The notes beneath the pieces are model-generated. The model was not told where the DNA came from. It saw only the letters and a program-made list of their open reading frames with translations, and made no database searches. Below, piece by piece: positions 23,371 through 35,539 of a stretch of 64,000 bases of DNA; position 1 is the stretch's first letter; each line of letters begins with the position of its first letter. The stretch is from Kudoa neothunni (taxonomy: Eukaryota > Cnidaria). Both the position numbers and the translations under genes were made by a program. The stretch spans positions 3,100,001 to 3,164,000 of the forward strand of contig OZ199839.1 of assembly GCA_964304625.1 (NCBI GenBank), in the 5' to 3' direction.

Positions 23371-24391
23371 TCATTCGGCAACAATAGAATATTTTTCGTA
23401 GGGTTCATCATCGACCGTATCGTAAATTTTGTAGGATTCAGATTGAAGAATATTGAAAATGTATTCCAATTTGGGGTAGGATGTAATGGTTGGAGGTATT
23501 GAAAAAAAGTGATTTGGTTGGGAGAAATCAAGCGGATATCCTCTATGGTAGACAATATACGAAAAGTCTTGGATTATTTCGATAGCCCAATCCACGACAA
23601 AGATCTCTTCGTTGGTCACAGTGAATACGATGATTTTGTTGGGGAGAATTTTGTAGAAAAACCTGGACAAATCGATATTTTTTCTTCACCAGAAATAATC
23701 ATAATCAAAAAACCAACATAAGTAAACACTAAATTTAAGATACACGATATGATTTATGAGTTTTTCAAAAAAGTAATTCTTATCAAAGTCATTATCATCG
23801 TTAAAGACCATCCATATGGTACGATATGCTTGTTCGAAAACGGGATCATTGTCTGTGATGGCCGTGAAATCAGGAGGATTATCCACAGTAGCATAGGGAT
23901 GAGCTTTGATATCTCGATGGTTATTATAAAAATCTGGAATCTCGTCGTTGATGGATGACAATTGTTGATCGTAGTAGTCGCCCCATCTTGGAAATTTGGT
24001 TGGATAGGCATTATCTTTGAGGCGCAATCTACCTCCAGGCTGGCGGATGAGGAATTTCTCCTCAAAGTGGTACTCGCAGATCATGCTAGATGATGTGGGC
24101 ACAAAATGGTTTCTAATAAATAATTCAAGAATTAGTTTCATCGTGTGGCACTCCTATTCGAATTTGAGCATTTAAATCAATTCAAACTCATCAGCTCAGT
24201 GGTGTACATGATCACAACAGCGTAAACAACCAACTGACAACGCTAAAGACATACTTTTGTATGTGGAGTAACCAACACCAGCGTAGATTATCATCCTTCG
24301 GAAAATGGAATACAGCTCCTTTTATTAGTTCTCGTTTGGTTGTGGCGTTGTAGTTGGTGAAGCACTGAGGTACACAGCATTTTCTACCCAT
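23371..24391 (-). CDS. THAP-domain protein
   Basis: Three exons, 24391-24255, 24112-23714 and 23662-23371, with introns of 142 and 51 bp, encode 275 residues with a clean frame. Residues 1-87 form a C2CH THAP zinc finger: CCVPQC (Cys ligands at about 6 and 10), FHFPKDD, W in the RWCWLL helix, CEYH (Cys 58, His 61), and the closing AYPTKFP in place of the usual AVPT box. The THAP finger binds DNA sequence-specifically; it is found in P-element transposases and in many animal regulators. The remaining 190 residues are acidic and aromatic-rich with no transposase motif I can see, so it is more likely a host regulator than an active P element. The first intron splits the THAP domain. Neighbours on both sides are transposon remnants. 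Confidence 0.8.
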
Positions 24392-24394
24392 CAC

Positions 24395-25339
24395 TTGGAT
24401 AGGTGTTACGTGGGGATCAGAGATAAGTTAATCTTCAACAACTAATCCCCGGTGTTATTAGTTGTCACCCTTGTACAATAGCGCATAAAGCTCCCGGTAG
24501 AAATTCTGGTAATGTATTATCACATTAATGTCTGTTTATTTGTTGGGAATTAAGTTCGTAATTCTGTCATAACTCCGCTTCATTCACATCAAACTTTCTC
24601 CGGGGCAACGTAATAAGGGTATTTTGTGAGGGTCGAAACTAATACCCCACTCGATTCGTCGGTACTTGCGTGATTGATCTATCCTGAGAATTTGGATGGC
24701 AGGTATGTTCAACTACTGGAAATTAAATAAATTTCAAGCTAGGTGTTTTTCCTGAGTAAGGTTTAAGTAAAATGAGCGATTGACGCGAAATTTTTTTGAA
24801 ATTTATTAAACTACTTCAACTGATTACTGTTATAACGACCGAAAATATGCAATATGTAATAATTTGGCCCCATCAATCGACTAATCTAATACGTGACATA
24901 AAATCACCCTAATATTGATATGCGTTGCGCTCCTGTTATCGAAAAAGTATGTAGTCGAACATCAAAAATTATCTGAAAATGCCGAAATTAAACTTACGCG
25001 CACGCGCGAAATAAATTTGTGAAAGTTTTTTACATTATTTTATTTTTCACTATTATATGTTGATTTTATATTTAAAAAACGAATCCATTATATATACGTT
25101 CGAAATTTGAAAAAAGTGAAAATAGTATTTTGAGATCAATACCTCTAGAATGTAGATGCTATGTAGCCTGTGCATGCTTGCTCCTGATACCTGACCTGAT
25201 ATGAGAGGCTAGAATGTTGCAGCACTGTATTAGAATGAAACTTTCTAGATTATAGAAAAAGGGTTATTATTTATAAATTAATAATTTCTTACATATTTTG
25301 ATATTTTGAGTGTGCTTGTATTCGAAAATTGAAGAAAAA
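24395..25339. other. 5' flank of THAP gene and intergenic DNA
   Basis: The first 300 bases upstream of the THAP start are less AT-biased and contain short direct and inverted repeats (around 24452-24475). A CG-rich motif, ACGCGCACGCGCG, lies at 24996-25008. No gene is seen. Confidence 0.4.
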
Positions 25340-26262
25340 AGTTGTTCCGGATTGCGACCGCTGAAATTTTGATTAATCGAAATTTTTTGTTAAGTATATT
25401 ACGTCAATTTCAAATAAATTTTAAAAAATCGTTCGGATTACGTGATTTTACTGTATATACAGTATTGCAAGATCTAAGGCGACTGGGTAAAATCGAAATG
25501 CAACCATCCGCTGGCGCCGGAAAAAATCATTAAGTTATGTCGTGAATTTTCTCAAATTAAATGTTACAATTAAAGGTACAATCCTGAAAATGTGTAATTG
25601 AGATACACATGTAAAATCTAGTCAAGATGCTGATTCATTTGTGTAATAACTAAAAAATCTTGTACATATAAAATATGTATTAAAATCTATAAAAAATAAA
25701 CCACTTTATATCCCAGTCGTTTACAAAGTTGAACCGGAGTTTTTCATTTCTGTGAGAAAATCACTCGGTAGATCGACTTCTGAGAGCAGAACACATTTCA
25801 AAATTAAATGTGCCCGATCTAATAACGTAACATTATTTTCTGTCATAAACTCAGGAGGTGTTGGGACTTATCATGTGGAGTATTGATCTGTAAATCAACA
25901 TATATTTCATGTTTTCGTCGATGAATTATTCATTGATTTGGATAATGAAGGAATCAAAAAAATTAGTCTTGTTATGAAAAATGTCAGCTTCCCTTTGACA
26001 GATTTAATTATGAAGTTATTTCGGATGAGAAATCATAAGCTTCTATTTTTGCCACCATAATCGCGATTTCTTAATACCATTGAAAAGTTTTCCCGCCAAT
26101 TAAAAACTATTGTAACAAATAAATATCCAGAAAATTAGGAAGAACTATTAAACGCTATTATAGAGAGTTCCGTAGAAGTTACCTCACAAAATTGTCTGAA
26201 TTATTCAAACCGCGCTGAATCCCTATTTTCCGTGGCGTTTGAACGTTGAAGAAATTAACAAT
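25340..26262 (+). mobile_element. Tc1/mariner-type transposase remnant, copy 2
   Basis: Plus strand. A winged-helix-like N-terminal piece (TVYTVLQDLRRLGK, about 25450-25490) is followed by degenerate frames and a C-terminal part at 26035-26260. That part reads LLFLPP, SRFLNTIEKFSRQLK, EELLNAIIESS and LNYSNRAESLF, which parallels copy 1 (LPPYSSFLNPIEEFF, ELMEAILNSP, QNYSNHAESYF). Same family, opposite orientation, inactive. Confidence 0.7.
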
Positions 26263-26341
26263 TAATTATAATAATTCATTTCTAAGAAAGTTGCATTTAG
26301 ATCTCGAAATACTGTTTAATTATTTTAAAATAAAATATAAT

Positions 26342-26375
26342 TAAATGAATGAATGAATGAATGAATGAATGATTA
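26342..26375 (+). repeat. (ATGA)n microsatellite
   Basis: About eight uninterrupted copies of a 4-base unit just downstream of the Tc1 copy. Confidence 0.95.
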
Positions 26376-27356
26376 ATAAATATTATGCATAGATTTTTAG
26401 GGGTTTTACACTTATTCGCGGAAAGTCGTGGAATGTATCGTTTGTTGATTCTTACATTACCTTGATCCAGAACTTCCTAATTCATTATAGTTTCCACATC
26501 CTCGACATCTAAAGAAGATAACTCGGCATCCTTTCTCAAAAAAAATAATGAAGAAAATTTATTTTTTGGCGGGAAAATGTATCTACCAAAATTACATGAA
26601 AAAGAAAAAAGTTTACTTGAACGAGAAAACAAATGCAAGCAAAATTAATACATCTGATAATAAATTAAATGTTTTGACATTTTTCTTGTAGCTTGGGGAA
26701 ATAATTATGTCGAAATGAGGCTCTTTATTAGATAGAGATAGATACACATATATCATTATTTATTAATCAACTAGACAATTGGTATCTTGAAGAAAAATGT
26801 CAGATACGAATAGTGGGGAGAGCGGAATGTTGGATTTTCTAGTTTTTATTTTAACTATAAATTTAAAAATTAAATGAGGAAAGTAAACATCTGACCCTAT
26901 CGTGGACGTAAATTTTTATTTAATATAATTTGTTAGTACAAATTTATTTTAACTTTAAGTAGACTATGTTAAAAACATAATTCAGACGCTAACTAAAATT
27001 TAATTATTAATTGCTTTATAGTTTATTTAACAAAAATATAAAATACAATTTTTAAGAATTCCATCCACCCTACAAAACTTTAATAATTTATATTTTACAT
27101 TAACTAGAGTGAATATCTTATAATTTATTAGTTTGGACCACTTAAGATTTTAATTTTATAATTTATTAATGAAAAAAATAAATATAATTTTTGTTTTATA
27201 TATTAATAAATAAATCATAGTATATTGTGTTAGGGCAAGAAACCATCGTTCAAATATGACAATCGTAATAAGGCAAGTTAATTTGTTCTTATATAACCGG
27301 TAATATTATACAGATGGGTTTTCACAGATAGCGATACCTCATCAGTACATAAGGGA
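26376..27356. other. intergenic, no gene seen
   Basis: Very AT-rich. Nothing coding or structured is recognised. Confidence 0.4.
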
Positions 27357-27689
27357 TTATTTTAGAAACCCACACACAATCTTCCAGCCCCAACAGAATG
27401 AAAACGCAAATTTATTATCAATTAAATTTATCACATGATTAATGTTTATCAGGCTTATTTCGGCTTCGATTGCGGACGAATCTCGCGTGTTATACTTTCG
27501 AGTGAAATTCCGATTAAGTAGAACTGGTAGATTACTTGTAAAGCCTACTTGGTCGTATAATTTTGTTCGTTGGCTCAGGGTATGAGTCTCGAGTCCCCGG
27601 TCGGGAAGCCTTGCTGTAATCCTTTCCATAGTTACCATACTTTGGTCTTCATAATTAAATGTAAGACCAGCACTGGCATTTTCATTCAT
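27357..27689 (-). other. unidentified 110-codon open frame
   Basis: The frame has mixed composition (NYEDQSMVTM, LPDRGLETHTL, YNTRDSSAIEAE) more like protein than random AT-rich DNA, but no motif. It lies 0.4 kb downstream of the piggyBac transposase remnant on the same strand and could be part of an older insertion or a host exon. The overlapping plus strand has no better frame. Confidence 0.25.
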
Positions 27690-28059
27690 AGTATTATATG
27701 ACCCCGATTTATGTTGGAAAGGATTGCATTAAAATTTAAAATTAAGAGCGGCGGTATCGCTTCAACTCAGGCTGATGGAGCAAAGGGTTTAGTGCCTAAA
27801 TATTCTTTTATCCTTCCGGGCGCCTCAAAAAACACTATACACTTGGTGCTCTTGAGGTCTATTTTTTGTAAAAATTGTGATAAACTTAGTTTAAGTATTT
27901 GAAAAAAATCTATCGAAGTGCTTCAAAGTTATCATGATAAACATTTCCTATGAAATAGCACGAGTTGCATCGAGTACAAAAATAATGTTACCGATCGCTA
28001 TACTCTGAGCCTTATGAATTATCGAAATCATTTTGATCCCTATTTTAGCGCTAATAAAA

Positions 28060-29854
28060 AAATTATAAAATGTTTAAAGAACATAAAAATGTATATTACT
28101 AAATAAATTGAGTTGTTTATCGATCTCTAATGAATAATCAAAACAAACGGATTGTGAATGTTGCTCACAGCAATACTGTAAGCGTACAGTGCAGATGTTT
28201 CTTGATTTTCTGTCACTACTTCTCGAACATAAGTAGCATCCTCTTCTGAATTTTGATAAGTTTTCGTTGGTTCTATTCAACGTTTCTGTGAGAATATTAG
28301 GTCGTTTAATGTTCAAAAACGACTTGACAAGCTCATCTGCTAAATTCTCAAGGAATTTGGATCTTGTAATTTTATTGGCACTGAATACGATTTTATACAT
28401 GGAAAATGAATTAATTAAACTTATATCTAAGATATTGAAGAAAACCATGGTTGGCCAACGGTTTGAATATCTCTTAACGCTGGTTGACGCGAATATTCTA
28501 TCAACGGTGTCAACCCCACCTTTTGTTTTGTTTTGTTGTAACAATTAATAACATCTGGATTTCTGTATATATCATTAGATAAACTGGTATTATTTGTTGA
28601 TCTTGTCGACATTAAAACCGCCTTATTTTTGTGCTACATATGATACCAGCATTTTCCTGTCATTAAAAAGAAAACGTGAACTGTATAAATCTCTGGATCT
28701 ATTCGCTTTTATTACCTCAGGAATATCTCATTTATTAGACCTGATGATACAAAGCATTGTGAGTCCTACATTTAGTAACTTATTGGAGAGGGGTACTGAG
28801 GTAAAAAATTGTTGGAAACAATATTTCTACCACTAGGTTCTAAATATTAAACGTGATCCAGTACAACACTCTCTCATAAGCATTTTACCCTTTGCTTATT
28901 GACTTCACCTAGATAAATGGATATATTATGACAATAATTAGTTGCGGGATCAACCAACAAAAAAATTTGATGCCATAAACCGCCGGTTTTGTAGGCATGT
29001 ACAGCTTAAATGGGTATTTAGCCCTAAAAGGTACTAATCGCTCATCGACAGTTAGGTCTGCATGCGGAATCAGGTATTTAGACAATACCCCTGCCCAATT
29101 CTCAAACATTTATCGAATTGGGCAAAACTTATCGCCTTCTCTTCGCTGAGGCCTCATTTCAAAGTCATAAAAATGTAGAGCCCTCGTTCTTTCAAGAAAT
29201 CTACGTAAAGGCATTATTGTACGAAATATGGGTCTACGCTTGTTTACACCCCATAAAGATTTAACAGATTCTAGTTTAGATTTATAAATCGCCATGTATA
29301 AAAGAATGCCAATGTAAGCACGAAACTCTAAACATGATAACTCTTTCCACGATTCGAGATAATGTTGGAATCCAAATTTTGTTGTATTTCTGACAATAAT
29401 ATCTCAGAAATTGACGCCAAAAAATATATACAGGCAATCAAGTAACGCAACTATTCTGTTCGCTGTATAGGCAATAATGCCTCTAGCCTTATCCATTATG
29501 TTCTCCTCCCGTTCTTTGGAATGTGTGGGTATTTCGGTAGACCATGCCTCGTTATTTTTATTTAAATACACAGAAGGTGTATTAACACATACATTATCAT
29601 CAGAATCCGATGATAATCATTCTAAATCACTATACTCTTCAGTGTCAAGTATTTAACTGCAATCGCTATCGTTTTCACTGGAAAACATGCAATGGTAATC
29701 ACTCATTTCTTAGAATCGATCTGTAATAATTTTTTTTAAAGCGGAAAAATATTTATATTTTTAATAATAACAACATATATAACGGCAATATTTGATTAGA
29801 TATGGTTCCTAATTAAACGTTTCCATATGGCAACATTCGGCGTGAAAGGGTTAA
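28060..29854 (-). mobile_element. degenerate piggyBac transposon, minus strand
   Basis: The upstream end is AAAGGG followed by TTAA at 29851-29854. Reading the minus strand: acidic N-terminus MSDYHCMFSSENDSD (about 29705), then LESWKELSCLEFRAYIGILL, a core at 29295-28909 with DLTVDERLVPFRAKYPFKLYM and KPAVYGIKFF (the DE..VPFRGR / YMP.KP.KYGIK block of piggyBac), and a C-terminal piece at 28544-28074 with KGGVDTVDR, RWPTMVFFNILD and a cysteine-rich finger (GCYLC..CCEQH). At least three frame breaks or stops. The downstream TTAA was not located, so the lower limit is approximate. Confidence 0.82.
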
Positions 29855-30512
29855 TTAATCGATAGAATTCTCTTAGATTTTAGTTAGAAAACATTTTTCT
29901 TCGCCCAAATCTATATAAATTGTTTGTTTTATCACTATGATATTTTTTTTAATTTAAGTGAGCATTGTAGAAAAGTAATATTTTTGGAAGAATGGACAGT
30001 GGATCTAACGTTCTCTATATCAGGAAAGGCAATAAAATATCATTCCAACAGGCTCTGTAGTCTATTAGACTCCAGAGTCGTTCGGAAGGTTATTAGTGCA
30101 ATAATGAAGACGAAATACAGTTAAAACATAAAATAGACTTATTTAAACTAAATTATGTTAGGAGACATCAATCATAGATTATAGTTTAAGAGAAAACTAA
30201 ACTTTGATTGCATTAAATCATATAATATTTTTTTGGTGGGAATGATGCTAATTTGACTGAGGCGTACATGTGTAACATCACTTCGAATTAAAATATATAT
30301 ATATATATCATACAATCTCTATTGCCAACATATAAGGTTTACATCGATTTTATTTAACCAATAAAATTATGGAAATAATTAGAAAACATCGACCCATTTA
30401 ATTGTTTAGTAAAGCCGACTAAAAATTATGAATTTAGAACAAATTACAAAATTAATAAAATCTAAGTAAATGTAACACATTCAAAGATCAACATTTATAG
30501 GAGATCCATATA
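29855..30512. other. intergenic, ambiguous short frames
   Basis: A plus-strand stretch at 29993-30170 reads as protein-like sequence (MDSGSNVLYIRKGNK..., later NNEDEIQLKHKIDL) in one frame but with two in-frame TAG codons. I could not splice it convincingly or name it. A short (TA)n run lies at 30294-30308. Confidence 0.3.
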
Positions 30513-31416
30513 TCAATCAGTCGAAGGATTCTTATTTTCTAGAACGTTCTCGTAGGGACAAATATAGCTCCAATAAAAACTTCCGTTGATGTCTGGTCTG
30601 TAATAGAAAATATGGTATGAATTGATAGGTTTGGCTTCATGGAGGGAACCCCTCAGTAGTTTATTGGTAACATCGCGTTCATAGTAGATCTAAAGATTTT
30701 TTTCAAATTTTAAAAATTGCCCCCCAAAACAACACCAGCACCAATCCACCTGTCTATAATTGAATTCCACTAACGTAACATAGGTTTTATCGACACCAGG
30801 ATATGATCCGGATATTAGCGACACAAGTTTTGGCGGTTGTATAACTTTCACTATTCTCCAATGGATTTTTTTCTTTCCATACCACGAACGTTTCAATATT
30901 TCGTTGGCCACCTTGGGCATACAGAATGTCAGTATAAGATTATCATCACCACTTGGAAAACATTTCAAATCCACACGTTTACAAAAACTCATAACAATTT
31001 GACAACATCACTTACTCAATGATTGCATTGGATACAGTTCGATAGACGTGGAAACATTGTAAAGCGATAGATTCGGTTGAATGTGGTAAATTTCTATTTG
31101 AAATGGTATTTAGAAAAAAGCGAACCTCCCCCAAAAGTTACAATAATTTAACTTTCATATGAGAAATTCTCTTTTGCATCTAAGCATCTCAGATAAATAT
31201 AAAAAATACAGGAAAATAGTAAACTTTTGTCATGTTATGTGGATTTTTAAAGTTTACTTTAATAGAATCTATTATGAGAAATATATTGTAAAACTCTATT
31301 GACAATTGTATACCCATAGCGCTATTGAATGTTGACGACGTGGGTTGTTGAACAACGGTTTTTTCTAACCTAGAGCAATGCCTGGAAATACTTTGAAAGA
31401 TACCCAATTTCATCAT
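30513..31416 (-). CDS. MRPL45: mitochondrial ribosomal protein L45 (Tim44-like fold)
   Basis: Five exons: 31416-31225, 31179-31153, 31093-31016, 30951-30750 and 30689-30513, with introns of 45, 59, 64 and 60 bp. The N-terminus (MMKLGIFQSISRHCSRL) looks like a mitochondrial presequence. The C-terminal two exons carry the Tim44/L45 domain: LTFCMPKVANEIL (human LVTEHCFPDM), KKIHWRIVKVIQPP (human VRWSFVESLEPS), then IYYERDVTN and INSYHIFYYRPD. The third exon (NLPHSTESIALQCFHVY, human DFPEKAKDIFIEAH) needs one extra base removed near its 5' end to keep phase. L45 sits at the exit tunnel of the mitochondrial large subunit and helps anchor it to the inner membrane. The protein, about 224 residues, is shorter than human (306), mainly at the N-terminus. 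Confidence 0.75.
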
Positions 31417-31669
31417 TGGTTAAAATTGTGATTTAAAAGTTGATATGCGCGATTCGCAGCCAACATCACTATATCTGATCGCAACAAATTCACCAACTCA
31501 CGTGATAAAAAATTGTCATTTTTTTGACGATAAAATGGATTTTGAGGATATACTAGAGCCTCATCTGTTAAATACAACTTGGAATGATGTGAAACCATTC
31601 CACGAACGTTATTTCAAAATGTACACTCCGAAAAGTAACAATACACTCAACCAAGTTTATTGCAGCTAA
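31411..31669. other. overlapping open frames on both strands, unresolved
   Basis: The minus frame 31598-31413 (LSRELVNLLRSDIVMLAANRAY) and the plus frame 31445-31669 (MDFEDILEPHLLNTTWNDV, FHERYFKMYTP) both look protein-like. Only one can be real. The plus frame would be divergent from MRPL45; the minus frame would end just as MRPL45 starts. Neither is recognised. Confidence 0.3.
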
Positions 31670-32421
31670 AAATTGTTTAAATAAATAGATGATACCATTA
31701 ATCCATCCCCAATCTATTTGATTCACACTAACAAGTAAATAATTGCGTAACCAAGTGAGTGTATAAATTAATAACTAGAATTATTGTGATATTGTTGGCG
31801 ATGAATGCTAACAGTGATAATGAGATAGAAGCAATAGAATTTGATTGTATAAAAGGTTCGGTTTGAGGAATATAATTGTGGTGTTCGTGTAAAAAGAAGC
31901 GTGGCTGTCAATTTTTGAATATCGGTCAGCCAATGTTCACTTAAAAATGAAAGATGGTTCCATTTTTCAAGTGAAATCGTATGCTATTCTCCCACCAATC
32001 TAACAACTCAATTTAATTGAAATTTTTGTCGAAACGAGCTAATAACACGTTAGTTGATGTTGGTTAAATCTCTAATTTTTTCAACCATCTCAATCTCTAA
32101 TTAATACACTAAAATTCTCACATTTAACGATCTAGTGACATAAACGGAAAAATTATCGAAGTGAATGATCGACTTTTAAAGACCCCCAACCTCATTAGCA
32201 GTGAAGTAATTGTTACTAATGCTTTATGGGATTGATTTAGCACAATTTATAATTATTCTCAATCGTAGGCATACAAATACAACGGGGGTTATCTTATGAT
32301 TATCGACAACAAAAAAGCGAACCAACCAATAGAAAATAACATGGAATTAATAAATCCAAAATCTGCTCAATAGAATAACTACTATTTATAGCGTTAGATG
32401 TGTATTTTTTCTATTAGATGA
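31670..32421. other. intergenic, no gene seen
   Basis: AT-rich DNA between the unresolved frames and the 3' end of p23. Nothing recognised. Confidence 0.4.
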
Positions 32422-33171
32422 TTAGTTGGAGGTGGTTGTTTGTGAGTTTGATTGGTCGTCATCTGAATCACTTTCAATGTCTGCATCCCCAAAATTTTCA
32501 AAATTCGGCTCGCCCCATCATATCTTGAGCGTTGTTGTTGTTGTTGTTGAAAAGCCCCATATTTTTAAACATATTATTGTCATCGACTGGTCTTCAGTAT
32601 CATCAGAACTTCATCGTGCATTCGGCGAAAGTCCGTTTTTATGAAGTTGGGCTAAATTTTAAAACACATAACAAATGTTATCAGCGGTCGGTCACCAGTG
32701 CAACGAATACCTTAGCAATAATCGGAGAGAGGTTGCTTCCAGAATCGACCGTCTTTGTTCTTTTTCGCCAATGTGATAACGATCTCTCTACCATACACAA
32801 ATGATTTATGATCCTATATTAAGAATGTGAGTAGATTGTGATGATAATAAGTCAGTGGTTAATTGATAGTTGGTCGGCTGATAAGATTTTTTAATGGCAA
32901 ATCTCACGTATTTTTTTGTATAACAAAAATATTAGTTGTACATCAGTGTCAACAGCATCGAATAGATTTAAAGTGACATCGTACGGTTTATCGTCATTAT
33001 CTTTAGCGCTAATTAGGATCGATTCAAATGAGAAACTATCATAATCACAATTCACCTAAATGTCAGTTTGTTTTCCTCAACTTTGTATTCCAAATCTTTC
33101 CCACCATTTAACTGGAAAGAAAAACAAACATGGTTTTCGTTATCTTGAGACCACAAAACTTTTGGGATCAT
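32422..33171 (-). CDS. PTGES3: p23 co-chaperone of HSP90 (CS domain)
   Basis: Three exons: 33171-32942, 32813-32711 and 32651-32422, with introns of 128 and 59 bp. The CS domain starts MIPKVLWSQDNENHVCFSF (human KWYDRRDYVFIEF), continues LEYKVEENKLTF (human VNFEKSKLTF), NCDYDSFSFESILI, DTDDHKSFVYGREIVITL and KDGRFWKQPL (human GQSWPRLTKE), then PNFIKTDFRR (human LNWLSVDFNNW). An acidic, Asn-rich tail follows (SDDTEDQ, NNMFKNMG, FENFGDADIESDSDDD), as in p23. p23 stabilises the ATP-bound HSP90-client complex. To keep frame, about five single-base corrections are needed: one missing base near 33010, one extra near 32715, two missing at about 32590-32630 and one extra in CCCC at 32513-32516. Conservation outside these points is good. 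Confidence 0.82.
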
Positions 33172-33625
33172 TCCAGATGCTAACGCGAGTTGTCGCGAAA
33201 ACTCGCCAATCTTACTGGGCAAATTGACGTTAGGTTTTTGGCTAATCTTTAACAGTTTTAAGCGAACAAGATACTCGAAAATGATTTATATATTTATGGG
33301 ATTATTTTAACGAACTACCAACGTTGATACAATTAAAATGACAAGTTTGTCACCGGCGTTACATCGTTTCACGCCATGCATACATACACACGCAACAACG
33401 TGAACGAACAACACGCTCTACTAACCTCTTAGCCTTAGCACGTGGTTTTCGGTTTATATTTTGTATATTTATTTGATAAACAAGTATTATTTATTCAACA
33501 ATAATTAATCCGCGACAATTGGCATTACATTGTGCTTCGTAGCCGTTGAAATTGTTAGTGGCTGTTGCAACGCATGGGAATATCCCCTAAAATAACGATT
33601 GTACCAAAATGTTAATTCCATAAAT
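33172..33625. other. 5' flank of p23, no gene seen
   Basis: Includes a somewhat GC-richer stretch at 33350-33450 that could be promoter. Nothing else is supported. Confidence 0.35.
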
Positions 33626-34330
33626 TCATATAACAATAAATGAACTATTATTCAATAAATTAGTCGACTTGTTGCCCCTAAATTTAACTAGTATGCGGCC
33701 ATTGTTTAAAATTTTCCTTCTACAAATTAGGATCATATTTAAAATACACCCCAAATCCGTATAATGGAGTGAATCATATGTCAGATTTGCGCGATAACAA
33801 TTATTCTGCCACAACATATATATATATATATATTGATTTAAAAAAAATATATAATTAAATTTGATGTAATAATCGGGGTTTAATTCATCTAAAACCCCAG
33901 TCCACAAATCTTCTTCGTGTGTGTCATCCTCCATTGAAATTCACAAAGAAATTCGTTGATTCCACCTTCATCAATTCCATCAGGTTCATCAAAGTAATCT
34001 ACCAATGAGGTCAGATTTCTTGGCGATATTTTATATTTAACGACTTTCCATGTCCTCTCAATTGTATTTGTATGTGCTCATGTAATTGAGTCCACATATT
34101 CTATCCTTTTATTAAACTGTAAATGCTGTTCAAATTCATGGAATTGATCATAAGTGGAAGAACAATTTATGGATATCGTACGTCGTTCTATCATGTGAGT
34201 TTTATTAATGAAAAAAACGACGTGTTATTCCACCACCATATACAGACGGATTATAGTCAGTCGATTATAATCTACATTAGGCAGTATCGGATTTGGGAGG
34301 CGTATGTTAAACCTCAGCCTACTATTTAAT
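33626..34330 (-). mobile_element. Merlin (IS1595/ISXO2-like) transposase remnant
   Basis: Minus strand, about 34170 to 33930: HEFEQHLQFNKRIEYVDSIT, then (after one stop) AHTNTIERTWKVVKYKI, then PDGIDEGGINEFLCEFQWR. This is the C-terminal part of the ISXO2-like transposase domain (H-TNxIEs-W-xxK ... yLxEFxwR), which marks the Merlin superfamily. The upstream catalytic part is too decayed to follow. A (TA)n run interrupts the downstream flank at about 33816-33832. Confidence 0.65.
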
Positions 34331-34419
34331 TTACTTTAATATAGATATTTCCTACCAACGAATGTATACAGGGATAAATTTTTATCTAATCATAATGCTA
34401 AATGTAGTCACAATGCACA

Positions 34420-34860
34420 AGTACAGTCGAACCCCGTTTGTCCGAATGATTCTTTAAAGTCGTGGGACAGATAGCACATCGGTGTGACACTCGGACTCAG
34501 AACCTTGAGGTAATAGTAGTAGGTTCGAATCCGCCGGTGGTCAGACTACTGCTTCCGTGTCGGCGGGTCTCTATCACATATTTAAGGACTGTGGTTAACA
34601 TGTTCGCTCGCTGTGAGGTGGGATGCATTGGCAGCCAGATTTGCGTGAATAGGAGTTTGAATCTCCGGAACCTATCGAAAAGGCAAAGTGATTTGCAGTT
34701 CCCACAGAACCAGCGTCCTTAAAGGGATAGGGTATAGGGTTTGGGGTGGTGGTCGTCCTAAGACGAGGATGTTTAGTGGGTTAAAGTCCCACACTACCGC
34801 ATAAAGATAAGCGACGGGGTTTCATGTTACGTCCCTGTGGTGGCCTTAAGCGTTAGTAAA
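34420..34860 (+). repeat. tRNA-derived SINE-like repeat with up to three tRNA-like T arms
   Basis: A GC-richer island in AT-rich DNA. It contains an RNA polymerase III A-box-like TAGCACATCGG (34472-34482) and a perfect B box GGTTCGAATCC (34522-34532), at normal tRNA spacing. Two further T-arm-like hairpins follow: GGAG-TTTGAAT-CTCC (about 34652-34666) and GTGGG-TTAAAGT-CCCAC (34776-34792). The left end (CAGTCGAACCCCGTTTGTCCG, from 34424) resembles pogo-type terminal repeats. No poly(A) tail is certain. The open frame across it is fortuitous. Confidence 0.5.
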
Positions 34861-35539
34861 AAAAATGATTTTTTAAAATTTATTTGAAAATTGTGGATAT
34901 TCTAAATAAAATAATTTCGTTTAAACCGAAATCCGAATCAACTTTTAGCTGGAATTTTCGGGAAAAATGCCTTGGAGTCCGGATTAGTGCCTAGTTAAAA
35001 TGGCGCCTATGTTTATTTTTTTGATACATATGTTTGTTATTTATTCAATTTAAGTTTATGCTTAATTAATAGAAATAACGTAGTGTAGATAATACATTAT
35101 TATTGTATGTTCAAAATGCAACCATGTTCATGATGAACGAATAAATGTTGGGTAAAGACAAACTCTTTTGTATAATTTCATGAGTAATAAAATATAAAAA
35201 GGGAATTTTTGGATTGTTTAATCACAAACTTGCAGTGACTTCATAAGACCAATTTATCCATGGAATTGACTCAATTCAACAATGTTCACACAACACCTCC
35301 ACTTTATGCAAGGTTTAAGATAGGTGGAAGTTTTCCGAAAACCAAAATGTGATAACCGAAACAGATTTTAAAAATTTTTATTTTTTTAAAATATTTGTCA
35401 TATTCTTAACAAACAAAACTTTTTAATACACTAAATGAGCATAAAATTTTGGGGGGAATCGCACGTGTTTTCACGGTGATAATGTTGGTCAAAAAATGAT
35501 GATTGCTATTTGGAATTTTTTTTAAGTTAAGTTTACAAA
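34861..35539. other. intergenic, no gene seen
   Basis: AT-rich. Possibly includes the right flank of the SINE-like repeat and the N-terminal side of the hAT remnant. Nothing recognised. Confidence 0.35.

Noticed and set aside
26342-26375. A CRISPR-like or regulatory repeat array
   Set aside because: It is a plain 4-base microsatellite without spacers, in eukaryotic DNA.
27570-27605. A and B box-like words near TGGCTCAGGG and CTCGAGTCCC, possibly a tRNA gene
   Set aside because: The two boxes are about 17 bases apart, far too close for a pol III internal promoter, and no cloverleaf can be drawn.
34462-34722. An 86-codon plus-strand ORF
   Set aside because: It crosses the tRNA-like B box and T arms of the SINE-like repeat; its composition follows the repeat, not a protein.
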